Of a stretch of DNA of 22,294 nt, positions 1-10,970 are shown one piece after another (position 1 is the stretch's first letter; every line of letters starts with the position of its first letter). Below the pieces are notes generated by a model. That model saw only the letters and a list, made by a program, of their open reading frames with translations. It was not told where the DNA came from and made no database searches. A program made the position numbers and the translations under genes. Source of the DNA: Plantago elongata (taxonomy: Eukaryota > Streptophyta > Magnoliopsida > Lamiales > Plantaginaceae); the NCBI GenBank assembly GCA_036897095.1, contig JAYMSP010001975.1, forward strand, positions 5,001-27,294. The letters are read 5' to 3'.

Positions 1-712
1 TGTAGATTCCTTTAAGTTGGATATTCCACTCCCATTTTTGTTTCTATACAGAATACACAGCTACTGTAACTTGCACCGTTCGTTTACGGCCTTTCCCTTT
101 CTTCGTCTTTCCTCTTTAGTGTATGCTTTTTACCTAGAAGAGAGTATTTTGCTTAATGCAACAAACAGTAAAAATGTCAACCCGTGGAATGATAAGGGAC
201 AACTAATGTACGTATAAAAAAAAGCAATAAATAGAGTTTATTTGAAAGTATTAGCAAGCTATTCCTGGATTTCTTTCTAGTCCTATTTCTGCAATCTATT
301 TCTCTCTTAGCTTAGTCCATATCATTCTTGAAACTTCCTTACTTCTCCGACACCTTCAAAAGTGAAACCAGAACGAGGATCTGCTCTTTTTAAATTTTTG
401 GAAATAGAAAAACCATAGGCCTGGATAGGTAAAGAGCTAACTCTATGTATGCGTTAATAGTTAATAGGAATCTTTGTAGAATAGTAATAAATAGAAGAAT
501 AATAATCTCACCCAACCCTTTTTATTCTTAATTAACTGTGATGGAAAGTGTCTAACCCACCAGCGTTGCCCAGCTTCGTAAAGGAATTGTTTAGGGATAA
601 ATGTCTCCTATTAGGTCTTTTTTCTGTGAAATGACTTTAATTAATAGGTTGGATCTCGAATACCAAAGAGTTGACTGGGCGGCTGTTACATAAATTCGTC
701 GTATAAGGAAAC

Positions 713-725
713 TATATATATATAT
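713..725. repeat. (TA)n microsatellite
   Basis: A short uninterrupted TA run of about six units in the neutral-context block. It is a simple-sequence tract with no visible gene next to it. Confidence 0.8.
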
Positions 726-3700
726 TAATGAACCTGGAATAAAAAGAGATTCTCCTAATTTTTGTATTGGTTCCTTTTCCTATTTATACAAAAGTAGACT
801 TACTAGTGAATACCTTTAAAAGTAAGAAAAATCAGACTTATTTTGGGGTAATCTAGACTTGCCGCCCTTTATCCTGTTACTTCCTTCACCTTGCCCTTTT
901 CTTTTGAAAAGAAATTTGATCTCTTCCAATTAATTATTCTTGAACTTATTTTTTTCTTGTTCTGCTTGACACTTCTTTTTTTATCTGCATGAATATGCAT
1001 ATTTGCAAGAATTGTGTTTTGATCTTCATTTCCACCTATGCCTTTACTTTGGCATTTGACTATAACTAGTGCAACTTCTTTTTGAATTTTATGGCTTGTA
1101 TTAATATTAATAAGCTTTACGGAGGACTATAGCAAAAGAACTTTATTTATAGACTTTAAAATTCAATGATGAAACGTAGCGCGTTACTTGCTTACTGCAC
1201 TTTATTTAGTGCTATAGGTTTGCATTTCCTGTGTATAGCGACAATAACTCTAAAAAAATGCTTTATTATTCCTAATACCTGACTGACTGAAAAACTCCGC
1301 GAAAAAAGAAATGATATTTTATCTTATGCTCACTGCCCCTGATAGAATTGAAAACATAGAAATAGAGTCTATTATATAAAGGTGCAAAAGAGAAAAGTTG
1401 GCTTACATCTATACTTCTATCTATCTAATAGAAACTCAAGAGCACGGAAGGAGGATACCATTTTCTTTATTATAATGAATGTAGGGAGAATTCTTGTAGG
1501 AGAATATATTATTACGTACCTTGTTTGTTATACGATATAATATACTAATACATATGGCAAAATCCAATCTTTCGCAAAAAGTCATAAGGGTGGGTACGCT
1601 TTTAGATCATCAACAATTATAAGTTAGACCAGTAGGTATTCCCCAGAGTAGTTAAGCCATAAAAGAACTAGTTATAACTAAGACAAATTTTTATGATCAG
1701 ACTCATAATCAAAGAAAGAAAAGAACTCTAATACTTTATATACTTTTTACAACAGAAAATACTACACATAAAATCGAATGATAAATAAATAAATGAGAAC
1801 TACAAAGTCATCAACTTCCAGGTATTATTTTCCGAGTATGAATAAAACTTCACTGTGCTTTGGATAGCTGCGAAACACTGAAAATGAAAATAGAGACATG
1901 TGAAAGTAAGTATCTACTATTTCTTTGAAGGGAAATAGCATTGCAAAGCTATTTGATGATTGTTTAAGAGAAACAGACGCATACCTACTACGGGTACCTT
2001 TACTATATAAGAGTGATAAGTATCAAGTTATAAATGAAGAAGACTTTTCACTTTCACAAGGAATGTTACTCGCGAATTTTATTTTCTATTCCGTTGTCAT
2101 TTAATTGCGAAGATAAGAACTAACGGCAGGTTTCCTTTCATTTAATTATAGAGAACTCTCTAACTTTTTCTAAACATTTTAACACAGGGTTTGTATACAT
2201 TTCTAGGTTTTCGTTCTATAGCTTAAATTTTTTCGATTGTGGGTTGTACGGAATTAAAAAAAAGAGTTGCCCTTTTTATGTTTGGTCAGATAATTTTAAT
2301 GTATGTATAGATTATGGAAAGGAAGTTTTTTACAGTATAAAGAATGGTATCACGTAATACTCGCTGCATTGTAATTTAAGGTAATAATTCCGGACTTCTT
2401 TATTTAGTTTTCATTAAGTTGTTCATGAAGAGGTAGTACATTCCAAGTTTCCCCTGTTTATAAGTTAAAGAATTGTTATACCCACTCGGTTTATTCTTAT
2501 CTGCTTCTGTTCTATTTCTGGGTCTTACTTCAGAGATTACTTCAATTCATGTGCATTATTGCATTCTATAAATAATAAGAATTCTTCCCCCGCAAGTTCT
2601 ACTACCAATCCTCAGAGTCGAAATGCCCGTAAAACTGTATAACCTTTCTTATTTTGTTTATGTTAACAACTCAAGTAAGAGTATACCAACCAATAGAAAG
2701 ACTTAAAAATTCACTCTAATAACTCAAATTTATAATTACGATTATTAAGTAATATCAATAGATATAGGGTATGTTTCCTCAGATATTTCAACCCCCTTCC
2801 TATGATTTACGAAATGTGCTCTTAGTGGCTTATTAGAGCATTCCAAAGGAATTCTTTCATTTTAGAACACTATTACATACAGGAATTGTACACATTTCTT
2901 CTACTTTGGAATAATATATCATTAATTTAGGTAATGGATTAGCATCGTCCTTTTTTTACAGTTGTAAGAATTAAGTCTTTCTATTATTTTCGTTAGAAAC
3001 AAGGCAGTACTTGCGCAATAAATAATTAATATTTAAAAACTAAGCAATACAATCTAAATAAATATAAGGTGTAAAGTAAGTCACTTTAACGTCATCTTTC
3101 CGCGATATCTAAAACACGGTTTATTTATGAAAAATAGTAGCAGGGCAGTCGGTAGTCATCATTTAAAAGACAAGAGCAAAAACTATTCTAATTGCGCAGT
3201 CATATCTTTGAATATGAAATCTAACGTCCTATAAACGTGGATGGAATGCTGTATTTTGAAAATGATTTTACACGATTTAAAGAAATTGAAGATAAAAAGT
3301 TATGTCAATATAGTAAGGAAAGGAAAACTGCTTACCTATAAATAGAATTATTATAACAAAAGAAAGTTCTAATAAAGGATATATGGGACTAGAACTCACA
3401 GACCACATGTCAAACTATGAATGAACGATAAATAAATAATGTAAGCCAATATAAATAGTAGCAAAAACCAATATGCTTCCTTTTCTGGTGTTCCCAACAA
3501 AACAATTCTCCTTTCTCTCTTTTCTTCGCTCCTACCCATTCTCTTTCTTTCAAAAAATCTTTTACTCCAAGAGTCAATCGTTAATTGGTTATTTGAGCTA
3601 TAATGGACAATAGCAGTTGTTTTGGACAACTTTTTCGAATGTTATATCTATTTCTCCTAAGATATTGTCTCACGCTTTCCTTTTTTATAGTACGTAGACT

Positions 3701-5073
3701 ACAACAAAGAGATATTTGTCTTTTAGAATGATCATCAGGAGAGCACTTACGTCACGAATCTTTATACTTTGAGTAAGTTGTTAAATAGTAAATAGAGTAA
3801 GCCCTTTCTTTTATTTATTTTACTATATATGATATGATGTAATTAAAGCAGGTATAGAATAAATGTTTCATTTGGGATTGAATTGAAACTTTAGTCTGTA
3901 GTTAAGTCTATATTCGGTTCTAAATAGACTTAAGTTATATGCTAAATATTCTGCTGCGAGGTTTTCGTCTTTCTTTTTCTTCTTTATAAGTTAGTCTTAT
4001 AGAAGCAATTACAATCAAATAGAAAATGGTTTCTTCTAATAATGAATGTAGTTCGTTCCGCACTTACAAGGGTAAGCAGAGGATATACAGGTTACGTAGA
4101 CAAGAGCAAATGTCTTAGTATAAGAGAAAAAAATAGAAAGTAGTGCAGTTCCAACTACACAATATTCCGTGTTTGAAATACGTAATTTAGATTATTCTGT
4201 TAATATTTATTTCATTAGGACCTCCTCAACTATTTCTTTTAGGTTGTTTAGTTAGTTCTACTGTGTACTTTTGTTTGTCCTAACCCTTTTACTAGGCGAT
4301 AATTCTATATGATAATACTATTCTTTATTTCTATTCCACTCCACGAGAAGACTCTACAATTTCAAATTAGAACTTATTAGAAGATGAGTTATATATAAGA
4401 GCTAGATAGTATATAGTGAATATTTCCATTTCACTCTTCTATCTTCCTTTCAGCATTCATTTTTGTGTATATAATTTCATTGAATCAGTAAACGCTAAGT
4501 ACAGATTCACTAAATGAAGTCTAAATCTAAGTGAAGACGAAATTTCATAACTCTAAGCAAAAAAGTGAACCAACGGTAGTAAAATCATATAAATGTTTAT
4601 GATGTCATAAGAGGTGTATAGGCTTTGGTAGTGCAAGGATAAAGGAATATGTCGCGAGTATCCAGTACTAACAAAAGCTGCCTCTATTTTACTCTTTTTC
4701 TAGGAGTCAGTAATTCTTGAACTATATAAGCAAAAGCAGGATAAGTTATAAGCTCGTACCTGAAGGTCTTTCCATTGATTTTCTAGTTTTAGGATTCACT
4801 AGAGCTACTCACCTTTCTCTTTTCGACACTTTTTCTTCTCTTTATCCAAACAGAGCTGTACTTTCTTTTTCATATCGTTTTCTGGAATGGTTTTATAGTA
4901 GGACTAAATCAGCGCGAAAACCAATATTATGATCTTAAAAACATTGTGAAAAAGTAGGATATCTTAAAATAACACATAATGTATTATAAGGTAAATATAA
5001 TTATAATATAGAATTCTGAACTAAAGGCTAAGAAAGGTAGAAGATTCGCAGGATTTGTTGTGCTTACGTTAAG

Positions 5074-5301
5074 TTAACTGGTGGAGTAGGAAAAAGAATC
5101 AGAGAAGTAAATCATCCTTGCCCCTAAAAACAAAAAGACCTCTCTTATCTTAGTGAATCTTCCTGCTACCTTAATAGAGATTTCATTATTTCCTGAAATT
5201 TCGCTCCATCCAACCAACATCTGTAGAATCTTTATCCCGCAAATAGAACTCATCAGAAGAAGAAAACAAACATTGAAAAGCATCGCGAGAAGAGACACCA
5301 T
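5074..5301 (-). CDS. Doubtful small hydrophobic-N-terminus protein
   Basis: This open frame of 75 codons starts with a true ATG on the minus strand. The 45 bases just upstream on the coding strand (5302-5346) are pyrimidine-rich, as fungal promoter-proximal DNA often is, and the bases around the start (tcaaATGg) are acceptable for initiation. Residues 1-21 are strongly hydrophobic and could act as a signal peptide or a membrane anchor (MVSLLAM at the start, then a Leu/Met/Cys-rich stretch with Cys12 and Cys21). The remainder is mixed polar and hydrophobic with no recognised domain. I do not recognise the protein. In AT-rich fungal compartments, small secreted effector-like proteins without homologues are known, so the frame is recorded. 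However, a frame of this length can occur by chance at this base composition, and nothing else supports expression. A spurious frame is the more likely reading. Confidence 0.15.
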   Translation of the reverse strand: MVSLLAMLFNVCFLLLMSSICGIKILQMLVGWSEISGNNEISIKVAGRFTKIREVFLFLGARMIYFSDSFSYSTS

Positions 5302-6686
5302 TTGAAGACAAAGTAAAGAATAGAGAAACAGGAAAAGAAGTAATACTAACCTTTTTCTGCTTTGTAAAAATTAGTTACTTGTCCGTGATATTAAATAAAA
5401 CTTAAAAAGCGTATACTCTCTTACTAGAAGTGCTCCTTTTACGTTTATTTCTATTTGCACTCATAAATGTTTAATCCTTATAAAGACATATTCTTAGATA
5501 ACAACTCTTGTGGTAAAATAATTATAAATAAGGGTAAAGCAAATCAAGAAAAAGCCTATCACGTAAAAAAAAGACTAAAGCACAAAATGAAAGCAATAAA
5601 TTAAGTACATAATTTATTATTGGAATCATCGGGGTAAATACTTAATTTTATGATTCACTAACCAATAAAATTAATTCTATTATCATTTAACTAGAATTAG
5701 AAAAGGTTACTTCCCTTTTGTGCTTTTACTCTAAATTATATTACGAATACCTCAGTACCTCAGGATTTTTAGTAAAGTAGAAATATGAAAGAACCCTTTA
5801 GAATTACTATAGTAGTAACCCATATAACAACAAAGAGTCAATCACCAAGAACAACGTACTTCATAATTAGTCGTTATGCATTCAATCCCTAAGAGTAGTG
5901 ATATAAATAAATATATAATTTTACTTAGAATACAAAGCAAAGAATTAGAGGAGAAGTTCTTAGTTATTATAACTTCTAGGAAATAAATACCAATACAAAG
6001 TAATACTATCACAACTTCTTGGAACAAATTCTAATTAATTCTAGTAATTTTTAACTTTTACATCAAAAAGGCCTTTAAGTATTTTTGGTAAGACTAGAAG
6101 TACTAAAGTAAAGAAAACAGGAAGCATTTAGTTATAACATAGTATAACAGGAATACGTAAAATAATAATATTAGAGTATTCCTTTAGGGAGTCTCCTTCC
6201 TCTATATTTTAACTAAAGTTCTCTAGTTGTTAGCAAAGTACAATTCTCTTCTCGTTAAAGTACTTTATATAAATTATATAAGATAAATAGTTTGTTGAAA
6301 TATAAATATAAGAATACTAAAGAAAAAGAGGGCATAAGGATATGCATATGAAATTATAGCGTAAAGAATTTAGCTAGGATAACACTTCTAATTTATATAA
6401 TATGCAAGTAACTTGGCTTTTTAGAGACTTCCTTGTAGATTTATTCAAATACATTCCTAAGAGTAGTTACATGTAAGAAAAATATGACTAAAGAAGAGGG
6501 GTGCACTTCTAGAGTAAATACTTACTTTGCTGGGGTAACTATCACAAATCCTAAATAGGTTTCTAGACTTCATTCTACAAGAATATATATAACTTATTAT
6601 ATTATAATCTAGTTATACTAAATAATAAAGGTTAGTTAGCCCTTGTTGTATGTACATGGTACATAAAATTAGGTAACTCCTGTATA

Positions 6687-6700
6687 ATATATATATATAT
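6687..6700. repeat. (AT)n microsatellite
   Basis: Seven uninterrupted AT units in the transition zone. Simple-sequence tract with no visible gene nearby. Confidence 0.8.
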
Positions 6701-7052
6701 GTGTTGCCAAATAAAGTAGTATATTATTTTTTGTATTTCACTTAGTTAAGAAGTTATCTATTTTTCCCGGGATCCTCTTTTTATAAGGGAGAGCTTCATC
6801 TCTTTTGTATTACATTTCTTGTTGCATTACTAAAAAAAGTATACACTATATTTACGAAATATTCTTTTAAGCAAGGGAACGTAGCCCACTAGAATACTTT
6901 TTTTACTTATGTTATGTACTATACTCTGTAAGTAACTCTATGTGGACACAAGTAGATAAGAAATAGATAAATAATGCTTCTGTAGTACTTAGGTTTTTTA
7001 TCTCCTTATATATAGAAAAAGAATAGTAAATGCAACAAAAGAAGAATGCTAG

Positions 7053-7079
7053 GCAACTTCGTGTATCTTTATGGGTAAG
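7053..7079 (+). repeat. Short fragment of the interspersed repeat family
   Basis: Starts with the words gcaacttcgtgt and atct, then a ggtaag-like end. It matches the opening of the copies at 12558 and 16029, sharing 12 bases exactly with the 12558 copy. Similarity fades after about 27 bases, so this is either a truncated copy or a chance match in low-complexity DNA. Confidence 0.35.
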
Positions 7080-8325
7080 TTAATTCTATGAGAGAGTCTA
7101 TATTATAAAAATACTAAGGTTAATCTTCTTTGAGTAGTTTTAGTATATAATAAACTATATTATTTATTATCCACTTTTCCCAATAACGAACTGTGCCCAG
7201 ATAAGATAGGTAATACATCTTTGTATTGAAAATCTTCTAGCATAATAAATACGTAATCCAAGGCATACCTTAGAGGATAGTACACAACAAAATCTTAGTA
7301 GAGTATTCCAAAATATCCCTTATTAAATATTAATCCCAGATGTTCTTTTTTTACCTAATACAATAATATTTAAAAGGGTATATGTCCTATAAACCTAGTT
7401 ATGTGTGCTCCTTAATATAAGGTGGACGTATTACTTACTCTTTCAAAGGTGTATATAATTTATCAACCCTACCTTTGAATTAATATAAGCATAACTTTAT
7501 TATAAAATTATACCGCTTTACTTAAGTCCTTTCTAATAATATATTTGCTATAAACTATAGGGGTTTCTTGTGCTATACAAGTATGCCTTTCAATAGGTTT
7601 TCTATAGAATTTAAAGCGCGTATTTAGGGTTAAATAACTTCACCCTAATACTTAGATTAGATATTTGCTAAGACATCCTCCCCTTATAATAATGAATAAC
7701 TTATAATATAGTATACAAGAAAGGTTACTATGTAGCCCTAGCTTTCTCTAAAGGGTGCGTAGTTTTATAAGAACTATTTATAGGAGTACTCTCCACAGTG
7801 ATAAGGGACTACACTCTATCTTTCTACGGAGATTCGTAAAGAAAAACGTATTTTATATAACTCAATGAAAGGACTAGAATAAGGAGCCTCCCTAAGGAAG
7901 TAAGATTAAAGCATAATATTAAGTATAAGATTTACTAAAGTAGTCACTGAGAAAATAGGATCTATAGAGTTTGGATAAGATTTTAAGAAGAGTAGAAGAT
8001 TAGGCTTCATTATAAAAAAGGGTTTAATCATTAGGGTATACTAGAGAATGCACTCATAGGTTTGGTACAGAGTGAAGACACTTAACATAGGATACTGCTT
8101 AAGAAATAGTATAAAAGTATCTTTTATATAGGTCTCCCTCTAGTTATAGTATTTACTTGAAGATTTTATGTAAAGTTATTAAAATAGAAAAAATAGCTAT
8201 AGAAATCCTTATTTTTTCTGTCGGTTAAAGTATTAAGTACTTTAGTATCCTACGCTTGGTTATTATACTTAAAATATTAAAGAGCTTTGGAGAAAAAATA
8301 TCCAATACTTTATGTAGTAAGAGGT

Positions 8326-8352
8326 GGTGCCTTAGTATACCTTTAAGTTATA
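8326..8352 (+). repeat. Diverged short repeat around tgccttagtatac
   Basis: A 13-base word here recurs exactly at 10286-10298. A looser version at 10510-10540 adds similarity downstream (ccttt, then a ttata ending). These may be remnants of one element, but RIP-like DNA has a small vocabulary, so chance is possible. Confidence 0.3.
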
Positions 8353-10285
8353 AACTAGTACAGATTATTTCATGCCCTATCTAGAGATAGTACTCCTATA
8401 GCAAAGAATCATATTATACTAAGCTAGTATTTTTATCTTTCTTTGTTCTAGTAATTAAGTATCTTTATGAGAGTAGCACGAGTTAAGAGAGTCTCTTCCC
8501 TTTAATATTACCCGGTAGTTAATGGCGAAAGAATGTCATATCTTCAAATAGGTGATTTCTTCTTATAAAGGGATAGTATCATAACTTAATAAATAATTAT
8601 GCTTAAATTAAAACTTATTAACTTATATTTAAACATAGTTGCTCTCTAACAAAGAGTTAGATTATAAACCATACCACTATTATTACCCTCTATACTACCC
8701 TATTTATAGATTACCTAAAGAGATTATACACTTAACTTAGAAAGCACTTATTACATAGCCATTCTTAGTAAAGAAGTAAACTTATTATAAAGATCCTTAC
8801 CTTATCTTATCCCTCTAGTGCTTAAGCCCGCTTTACTACTCTTCTTTATTATGCTCTAATCTAGGAGTTTTTACTTTATAAAATATCTTACTAATACTAA
8901 AAAAATTTACTCGAACTTATTAAAATAGTAATAGTGTGGATTATATAACCCTTTTAGAAACGCATACTCTTGCCTAAATATAAAGGGTACTCAAATAAAT
9001 ATTCCCGGAACACTTAAGGAGAACAGTATTTTACAGTCTCCTTATAGCTATTAGATTAATTTATAGGCAGGCTTAAGCATGCCCAATAGAGAGTTAGTGC
9101 TCATGTACTTAAAAGCTTATACTCTTAAGCCCTTACCTTATAGCAAGGAGAGCTACTTTACTTAATTCTTAAACAAGACGCTAACGTACCTTAAGAAGGG
9201 GCTCTAGAGTTACTTATGTATCTTAATTATACTTATGAAAGAGAGGAGTATCTTATTTCTATTATATTACTCATACCTTAAATTATGTTAAAGTATAGCT
9301 CTATCTAACAAGGTATTTATAATAATTACGTTTAAGAAAGTTTTAACCCCTTACACAGACTTTATTGCAAGAGATAACTATAACTAGACAAGTCTCCTTA
9401 AGTGAGTGCCCTCTAGTAAAAATATAGCATCTCCTATAGTATAAAGGCAAGGATCCCTTGTATTATGTAAAAGATTGTGAAATGACTTGAGAAAGATATC
9501 TATACCTTGAGGTTGAGTATAGTACTATTTTATAGGGTATGCTACTTCTATATTTAATAATAATTATGAATCTTGAGCACTACTAGATTAAGATATTTTA
9601 CTCTATATTATTATATTTTTAATAATGGAGACTTAAGAAGTTACTTGAAATATAATATTAAGAAACTACATAAGATAAATACCTAAGTACTCTAGGAGTT
9701 GCTTTATATAGATTTTACTCAATAAATATTTAATTTTCAAAAAGATAGTTATTTAACAAATAATTAATTCGTATTAGATCATAGTAAGCGTCATTTCTCT
9801 ATATATCCTTCTATAGTATACTTTATAAGAAGATAACTCTTTTTGTTACTAGAGTAATAGATAAAAAATTACACAAATAAGAGTACCTACAAAAGAAGAG
9901 CGCTCTAATTACGCGGGTACTTTATACTTACTTTACTAAATATAGGAGCTACACTTTCTTACTAGTAATAAGAGCAATGCCTTAAGTACTCACAAGCATT
10001 ATTCCTTTCTTATAGGGGCTTTTAAATTTAAAATAGGGCACATATATCTTAAAGAAGAAAGTATGTGGCTAAGCATCCCTAGTAAAGAGAGTTATCTTAT
10101 TCTTAAGCTTATTATTGAAGTAATTTATACTAATAGGTAACCTTGACAAATAAACCTTATTAAGGTACAAACACTGGAGCTTTAAGTAATCTATTACTAT
10201 TATATTTTTTAAAACATATATTTTAGTTATTAACTATTAAAAGGAGAAATATCTATATTAATATTACTTAAGGACTAAGGAACGT

Positions 10286-10298
10286 TGCCTTAGTATAC
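10286..10298 (+). repeat. Second copy of the tgccttagtatac word
   Basis: An exact 13-base match to 8328-8340, with a short extension on the left (gtt against ggt). The bases to the right do not match well. Confidence 0.3.
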
Positions 10299-10509
10299 AC
10301 AATTTAGAGAAATAGATACACTTAATTAAGTACGCTTAAAAGGAAGAGCTATAATAATCAAGACTTCTCAAGACCTTAATAACTATATAGTAGAATAGAG
10401 CACATCACTAAACATTACCTCTTTAGTTACTTTATTATAATACTTGTTTAATTAAACTTGTTGCTTTGTCTCCTTAAGAGTGTTCTCTGACTTTATCAGG
10501 AGAAAGGGG

Positions 10510-10540
10510 GCACCTTCAGTATACCCCTTTATAATTTATA
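10510..10540 (+). repeat. Loose third copy of the tgccttagtatac repeat
   Basis: The core reads caccttcagtatac, then ccccttt and a ttata ending, against ccttagtatac, cctttaa and gttata at 8331. It keeps two CpA sites that the other copies lack. A 7-base inverted pair (aaagggg at 10503, ccccttt at 10524) brackets its left part. Confidence 0.25.
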
Positions 10541-10921
10541 GAAAGAGGTTTGATTAAGTAATTGTATCTCTTTATAAAGAGAGTATATTTATAATAGAGT
10601 AGACTTTATTAAGGAAGAAGAGAGCACTTTACTATGCCCATAAATAGGAGATAAATAAGGAGTAGGCTTGAGTTATTCGAAAAAGGTTCTTGCTTACTTA
10701 TTTAAAGCGAGAGGTACTAGTATCTTCTTAAAGTAGATAAGTTTCTGGGGCCCTTTCTTCTTAGAATATAAATATATAAACAGGGGGTTGCCTATTTATC
10801 TTTACTTAAAATTTATGCCCCATATACTATACTTGTCCTAAATTCCTTGTGAGTAAGATAATCCCTTTTTATGCTTTACTTGTTACTTATAGCTATTAAT
10901 AATTTGTTAGAAATAGATTAT

Positions 10922-10970
10922 TAGTAAGAGTCTCCTAAATAAATATTTGAGAAATATTTAGGCTTTACTA
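10922..10970. repeat. Imperfect inverted repeat with 3-base loop
   Basis: The outer arms are tagtaa (10922-10927) and ttacta (10965-10970). The inner arms are cctaaataaatattt (10934-10948) and aaatatttagg (10952-10962), which pair fully if four bases of the left arm bulge out. The loop is gag. It could be the core of a small inverted-repeat element or a hairpin left by element decay. Confidence 0.5.

Larger units (their letters stand above)
1..6050. other. AT-rich gene-free block without RIP bias
   Basis: No convincing gene, RNA gene or transposon is visible in this stretch. Hand counts on five sampled 60-base lines give about 31% GC. Nine sampled lines give (CpA+TpG)/(ApC+GpT) of about 0.94, and three give TpA/ApT of about 1.0, so the context is near neutral and unlike the DNA to the right. 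Pyrimidine-rich and purine-rich runs are common, for example around 3481-3560 and 5302-5345. Open frames exceed 60 codons in only four other places, all of which begin at TTG and resemble nothing known. It could be ordinary intergenic DNA, a centromere-proximal or subtelomeric desert, or a mutated block so old that its bias has faded. The composition is measured only on samples; the absence of genes is judged by eye and from open frames. Confidence 0.6.
6050..7440. other. Compositional transition zone
   Basis: Between the two blocks the base context changes gradually. Lines around 5881 still have a CpA+TpG to ApC+GpT ratio near 1, those from 6001 to 7320 mostly fall between 0.3 and 0.8, and the line at 7501 reaches about 0.25. 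No gene, RNA or element end can be recognised. The zone holds an (AT)n tract at 6687-6700 and, at 7053, the first fragment of the repeat family found further right. The blurred border may mean RIP spilling beyond a duplicated sequence, which is known to happen in Neurospora, or simple drift at an element edge. Confidence 0.5.

Noticed and set aside
17..217. Plus-strand open frame of 66 codons
   Set aside because: It starts at TTG rather than ATG, has no recognisable domain, and is of a length expected by chance in this DNA.
3396..3629. Minus-strand open frame of 77 codons with one hydrophobic stretch near its end
   Set aside because: The start codon is TTG; the first in-frame ATG comes only at residue 31. 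Low-complexity Lys/Arg/Glu and hydrophobic runs mirror the purine/pyrimidine tracts there.
3168..4110. Shared 12-base word gacaagagcaaa near 3169 and 4100
   Set aside because: The flanks do not align, so it is most likely a chance match.
4308..4337. Translation resembling a reverse transcriptase Y-x-D-D box (YDNTILYFYS)
   Set aside because: A stop lies a few codons upstream, none of the other reverse transcriptase motifs are near, and the second Asp is Asn. It also lies in the non-RIP block. Coincidence.
4717..4932. Plus-strand open frame of 71 codons preceded by a ttttctag string like an intron 3' end
   Set aside because: It starts at TTG, and an in-frame TAA at 4711 stops it being extended to the possible splice acceptor. 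No domain is recognised.
5842..6027. Minus-strand hydrophobic open frame of 61 codons
   Set aside because: It starts at TTG, and its hydrophobicity is what AT-rich DNA encodes by default.
6766..6775. Overlapping SmaI and BamHI sites (cccgggatcc), like a cloning polylinker
   Set aside because: No other vector sequence is adjacent, and the flanks continue the local AT-rich context.
7624..7648. ttagggt and accctaa in inverted orientation, like telomere repeat units
   Set aside because: Only one unit on each side with no array; a 7-base match is expected by chance.
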